Assembly (NCBI GenBank): GCA_958299035.1 | Contig: CATQJL010000305.1 | Coordinates: forward strand, 65,863,618-65,927,617 | Direction of reading: 5' to 3' | From: Cylicocyclus nassatus | Taxonomy: Eukaryota; Nematoda; Chromadorea; Rhabditida; Strongylidae | DNA: 64,000 bases | Shown: positions 59,556-64,000 of the stretch, one piece after another | How positions within the stretch are numbered: the stretch's first letter is position 1 | Layout: every line of letters begins with the position of its first letter | Notes under the pieces: model-generated | Database searches by the model: none | Seen by the model: only the letters and a program-made list of their open reading frames with translations | What the model was told of the DNA's origin: nothing | Program-made: the position numbers and the translations under genes

Positions 59556-62500
59556 TAGTGGCTTTATCTCATTTTTTACTCAACAATTACAGATATTCTA
59601 GACATTTTTTCCTTTGCTAATTCTTAACAGATATATGAGTCAGTTCTCCTTATTGCTAGGTTATCGCTTCATAGATTGAGTCATCGCTGCGTAGTTGCCT
59701 AATGGGCTCCGAATATTTTTCTCTGTAGTCATGCAGCATACACCGTTTTGAGTTATTCTGATTCGTTTACGACTTTCTAAACTTTCTCTACGAATTTACG
59801 ACTTTCTAAATTGCTCTCTTTTTCTCGGAAATGACGCTACTCCATCCACATTATCTTCGTCATAGCACGTCAACGGCACCAACAAATTTCATCTAATATC
59901 TTTTCTTCAGTCCTTGTGAAAAACTGCCCCACTTTTCTTTACGGCATCTTATTTGAGAGGCGCCCAAATTCCTATCGATATGATTTGAAGGCGTTGACTA
60001 AGCTGATCGAGCGGCAGATACTGTGATCATTCTTGCTGAGATTATCGTCAGATCTGCCTGTAAATGTCGCTTTAAATTTGACGTTGGAACCTTTGTCTCA
60101 TTACTTTTGGACTTGGAAATAGGAAAAGAATTCCGAAGTTTGCCTGAGCTTGAACAATAATTTTCCGAGCGCTATGTCGTAAGAGTTACTGAATATGATT
60201 CAAAGGTTCGGGAGCAGAACCTCTGCAAAATTGTGTCTATTGTGATGAGTCTGCCACTGTATTAACTTTCTAATACAGTTGGTGCTTAGCATTTCCAAAG
60301 CGACCGTTTTCCTGTGAATGCATTTCTTGTGACCAATTTGCACGCAATCTAAAGGAACCGTCCATGTTCTCTCAATATCTTCGGTGACACTGTTCAGATA
60401 TTCAAACGTTCAAATAAGAACTCTCAAGTGTACACTTTTCTTTATGCACTGGTCTGACTCGATCACATAAGGCAAAACCCTAGAAACATGCGCACTAAGG
60501 CTTCCTTCCAAGATGATTGCGAACAGCACAGCCCCTGATCATAAGGATACAATTTGTTCTCGAATTTTAAACTCCCCCTCCCCCCTAAGACGGTCCCGAA
60601 ATTCCTGTAAGTTACTTATAAGCTATAGATAGTGTAAGTGAGTTTAAACCTGTATTTAATTGAAAGATTCTAGAACTTTTTTTCTAGAAATTGGACATGC
60701 AAAGATTCTAGAAAGCAGCCCAAAAAGCTCTGAGATTGCGTGGATGAGTCTATGCACCTTCATTCGAAAAAAATTATGTTGCTTTTCCCTCCATCCCTCC
60801 GTCCCGAACGAAAATCCCGGGACCGCCACTGCTATGAGCCACGTACTTCTGAGAATCGGCTTTCATTCAACATTTGCCTGTGCGAAATAGCGGTTCAAAG
60901 CGGTCCATCCGCGTCAGCTGTACACTTGCAACCGTAGTCTTCTTTTATTTCTATCAGACCTTTCGCATTTCATCATCGATGTATCGTCCACGCTTCTGCA
61001 AATAAATGTATGTTTTTCGGAGCTGTTTACCTGCATATAAAAATGCTCAACTTTGCGTACGATAGTGTCAAAATGATAATTATTTGAGATAATTACGAAC
61101 TATAAGTTTTTTCTTCCATGCTTTAGGCGTCGATTACAAATCGTTTCTACGACTATTTTTTCTGCAATGACGTTTAGTAATGTCTCCTCTTCCTTGACTC
61201 CCTTTCAAAGTATTACGAGCACATCATAGGTACAAAGCTTTTTTGAGCATTTTTTTTTTGATATAACTGAATTTCTTAATTTAAGCGGCACTAGGAATCC
61301 AACTCATTGTGTTGCCGTCGTTAAGAATAAAGCGTTCTGCGCGTTGTGCTGCGTTATGCTGTGCGTTCTTCACTCACTGATCTAAAACAAGTCCATCCTT
61401 TTTCTCTGCAAGCTACTTGCTATTTGCTTTATGAATGTATCATTTATTGGCATGCAGGTGTGAGTTTTTAAAGTGAAGACGGAGAGAATGCCTATCTAAA
61501 TCATCAGTGTTTCGCAATACAGTTTACCTAATTTACTTCATTGATAATGCCCAGACTCAATATGAAAAAGCATATTAGAGCCTGCTTCATTTTAATCTTC
61601 TTGACCTAATTCTCATAATTAAAGACCATTTGAGAATTTCGCATTTGTAAGGAAAATTTAGCATAAAAAATGTCGGTACGTTATGAGATATGTACATTCT
61701 GTGCCCTCCAACTGCCTGCACGATAAATTGAAGATTTCTTGTAATACGCTCAAAGCACATCATTCGCTCTTTAACGACAATAAGGAGTATTGACTCACAA
61801 ATTGGAAGTTTTAACTCTCAAGGAAGGAAAACACAAAATCACAAATTACCAGTCGACAAAGCATACAAATTATGCGCAACGTAGCTTAAAAAGTTACTAC
61901 CTTTGAGAATGAAATTAAGGTCATGCGCGCAGAGTGGTATAATAATTTTTTTCATTTGAGTACAAAAGGCGCTCGTTATTTTATTGACAGATCTTGTGAG
62001 CTAAGCGAGCAAAAACGGAATGGCAGGAAACACGGGTAATCGAAAATCGTGTAAAAGTGAAGGCGTAGGAATGACTGTTAATGACGCAATCTGGTATCGG
62101 TTAGAATATAAAAACAGATGAATGTTAGTGATTGCTTTCACACTTCATTATTCTTCTTTTTTCCTCTCTCTCGCCTTGACAAAGTCTTGTGAAAAAGTTC
62201 TTTGATTAAAAAGAGATTAGATGCAAGCACGTGCTGAGGATCTATATTATAAAACTTGAAACTAAATTCGTTTCGATGTTTTGGGCATGGGGTAGCATAT
62301 TACAAGCGGTAAAATGTTCTTGCAACTAGCTAACTTGTCAAAGAAACTGGGACGCATTTATACCATTTGAAATAATTCGTAATAAAAATTCAATTTGGCT
62401 TGTATCAGCACGATCATTATTGTGGAACCCAAGTTTTTTGAAACTTTATGCAAAAAAATCACAATTTCGGATAAGTCGACTTCAAACAAGTAAAAGGCTT

Positions 62501-64000
62501 TTCCATGGACTTGTGAGTGATAAAAAATCATTTGTTCGCCTATCTGACACTAACACTGACACTTTTCTCTTGTACATTCAAGCTCACACCTAAGCTGAAA
62601 CATTTTTTTTATCTTTCTCCGAAAATTTTCATAAACTTATAGATCGTCATAATTATTGATCTTCATCGATTTTTTTTTCAAATCTGACCTCGGCTATGGA
62701 AAAAAAGATGATAACGGCAAAAAAGTTTACTTTGTTATGGAACTTGTTGTCAAGATTGTAATCAAGAGATATGACGGGTTTTGGTCGTTGTGCAAGCTAG
62801 CGTCCATTCGATTATGCTTGAAGCAGATTGGCGGATTTAGAACAGAGATGTTTAACGCAGAAGTCTTTTTTCTAGTCATCGTGATGTTCTACTAATAGAG
62901 TTTCACTATAAGTTTCCACCATAGACTTCATTTTATGCTATTTATTCTACCCGTCAACAACGAATCAAGGAATAGTACTAATTTCGAACTAAGCTGAAAG
63001 ACGCATAACATTTCCGCATAGCTTCAATAAATCAGTGACCTGCGTTAGAACTGTGAAAGAGCAAAGCTGAGGGCTGTCATACGCCAAACGACAATAAATT
63101 TGCCGGGTCAGGGAGGCATGTAATTTTTAGATCATCTGACATTACAGCTCAAGCACCCCCATGAATTTTATCGCCCGTCATTTTATCAGTGCAAATGCGT
63201 ACGAACAAATTACATTCTCAGAGTCAAGGCAAGTTTTTAACTAGTGTAGAAAGCAATTTAACAAAAGACACTTGTTCTACATTAGATCCAAAGAAACATA
63301 TTTCCTAGAAAAGGTACATAGTTGCTTTCTAGAAAATGGTACCTTACGATCTTCGTGCTTTTTGCTGACCCGAACTTTCTATGCGTAGTAAGCTGTCCCA
63401 CAGTCTTGCACACCGACTTTTCAAAAATTCTAACCGCTCCCATTTGTTGAATTCATTTGGTCCAACGCTTTAGAAGAAATAAATCGTCCGCTTTATCTAA
63501 TCAATTTTTCTTTTATTTGATCATTTATTTACCATACTTGCGGTGCATCAGAAAAGAAAAAAAAAGAGAAAAAAGTGAGTCAGTCACTAGTTTCCCAGAT
63601 TACTTACTGCAAAAATTATTGCTCGCAAAGCGGCGATGTAAATTTCTAAGCTATAATACAACTCGATTTAAAGTGGTTAAAAAGTGGACTTAATCATAAT
63701 ATTTGAGTTTTTTATTTGTATTATGAGCGACCCTTTCCAAGCAAAATTCCTGATCGCAGACCCCCACCAAAAAGCAGCGGTTTTTCAGGCTTTACTTCCA
63801 TTTTTCGATTTCGGTCTATTGAAAAAATTTTCATAATTTTTTAGTGCAAGATTCATGAAAGAAACACTAACAGGATGTTTGCCGATTGACACTGTTTGGA
63901 CACTTGAAGTCAAAAAATATTCAGTTGAAAAATGCAAATAGACTGTCCAGGCTTGTTAAGCGCAAACATCTGCGACCTCACATGACGATCAAACCATTAT
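59556..64000. other. AT-rich end of window, no gene recognised
   Basis: Only short frames occur (the longest about 79 codons at 62656-62895), without domain, signal peptide or family pattern. A short GGGACCGCCACT motif near 60822 recurs at 54550. No repeat pair or RNA gene could be supported. Confidence 0.4.

Overview
This window looks like eukaryotic, repeat-rich, AT-leaning DNA from a nematode, most likely in or near the Rhabditina/Strongylida (C. elegans and hookworm relatives). The evidence is (i) a spliced gene for a membrane protein built from receptor L domains, a family greatly expanded in nematodes (C. elegans irld-type genes), with short pyrimidine-rich acceptors ending in TTTCAG or TTTTAG; (ii) many non-autonomous DNA transposons with TA target sites and TTAGGTTG or CAGGGTGTCCC ends; and (iii) no bacterial gene organisation. 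Species is not decidable by eye.

The one convincing host gene runs on the + strand from about 23.25 kb to 47.3 kb, possibly to 57.0 kb. I can place ten exons. Nine encode three successive L domains, each split in the same way into three exons, and every intron in this part is phase 1. The tenth encodes a transmembrane helix with a basic and acidic stop-transfer stretch. A polar exon at 56.78-57.03 kb fits in phase as the cytoplasmic tail. A signal-peptide-like start at 22.12 kb is only a candidate. Domain 1 is compact (0.54 kb), while domains 2 and 3 are stretched over 9 and 13 kb by transposon-filled introns. A weak second case of a transmembrane exon plus polar tail at 1.37-3.0 kb may be the end of a neighbouring family member.

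Most of the rest is mobile DNA. 0.3-1.3 kb: large foldback. 4.2-7.7 kb: old transposon copies, a (GT)n-containing repeat and a MITE. 7.7-9.9 kb: 3' part of a non-LTR retrotransposon (minus strand, frameshifted). 9,967-16,292: a complete non-autonomous LTR retrotransposon with 5-bp target duplication, TG...CA LTRs, primer-site and polypurine signals but no gag-pol; one LTR has a 503-bp internal deletion. 16.3-22.9 kb: repeats plus one unassigned 167-codon ORF. Introns of the receptor gene hold at least a dozen inverted-repeat elements, including a roughly 940-bp near-perfect palindrome at 24.8-25.8 kb. 53.5-56.3 kb: a broken Penelope-like reverse transcriptase (minus strand) interrupted by other repeats. 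57-64 kb is repeat remnants and unassigned sequence.

I found no rRNA, tRNA, CRISPR array or bacterial-type operon. I do not claim a wholly new system; the strongest candidates for follow-up are the three-exon-module L-domain receptor, the asymmetric LTR element and the long intronic palindrome.
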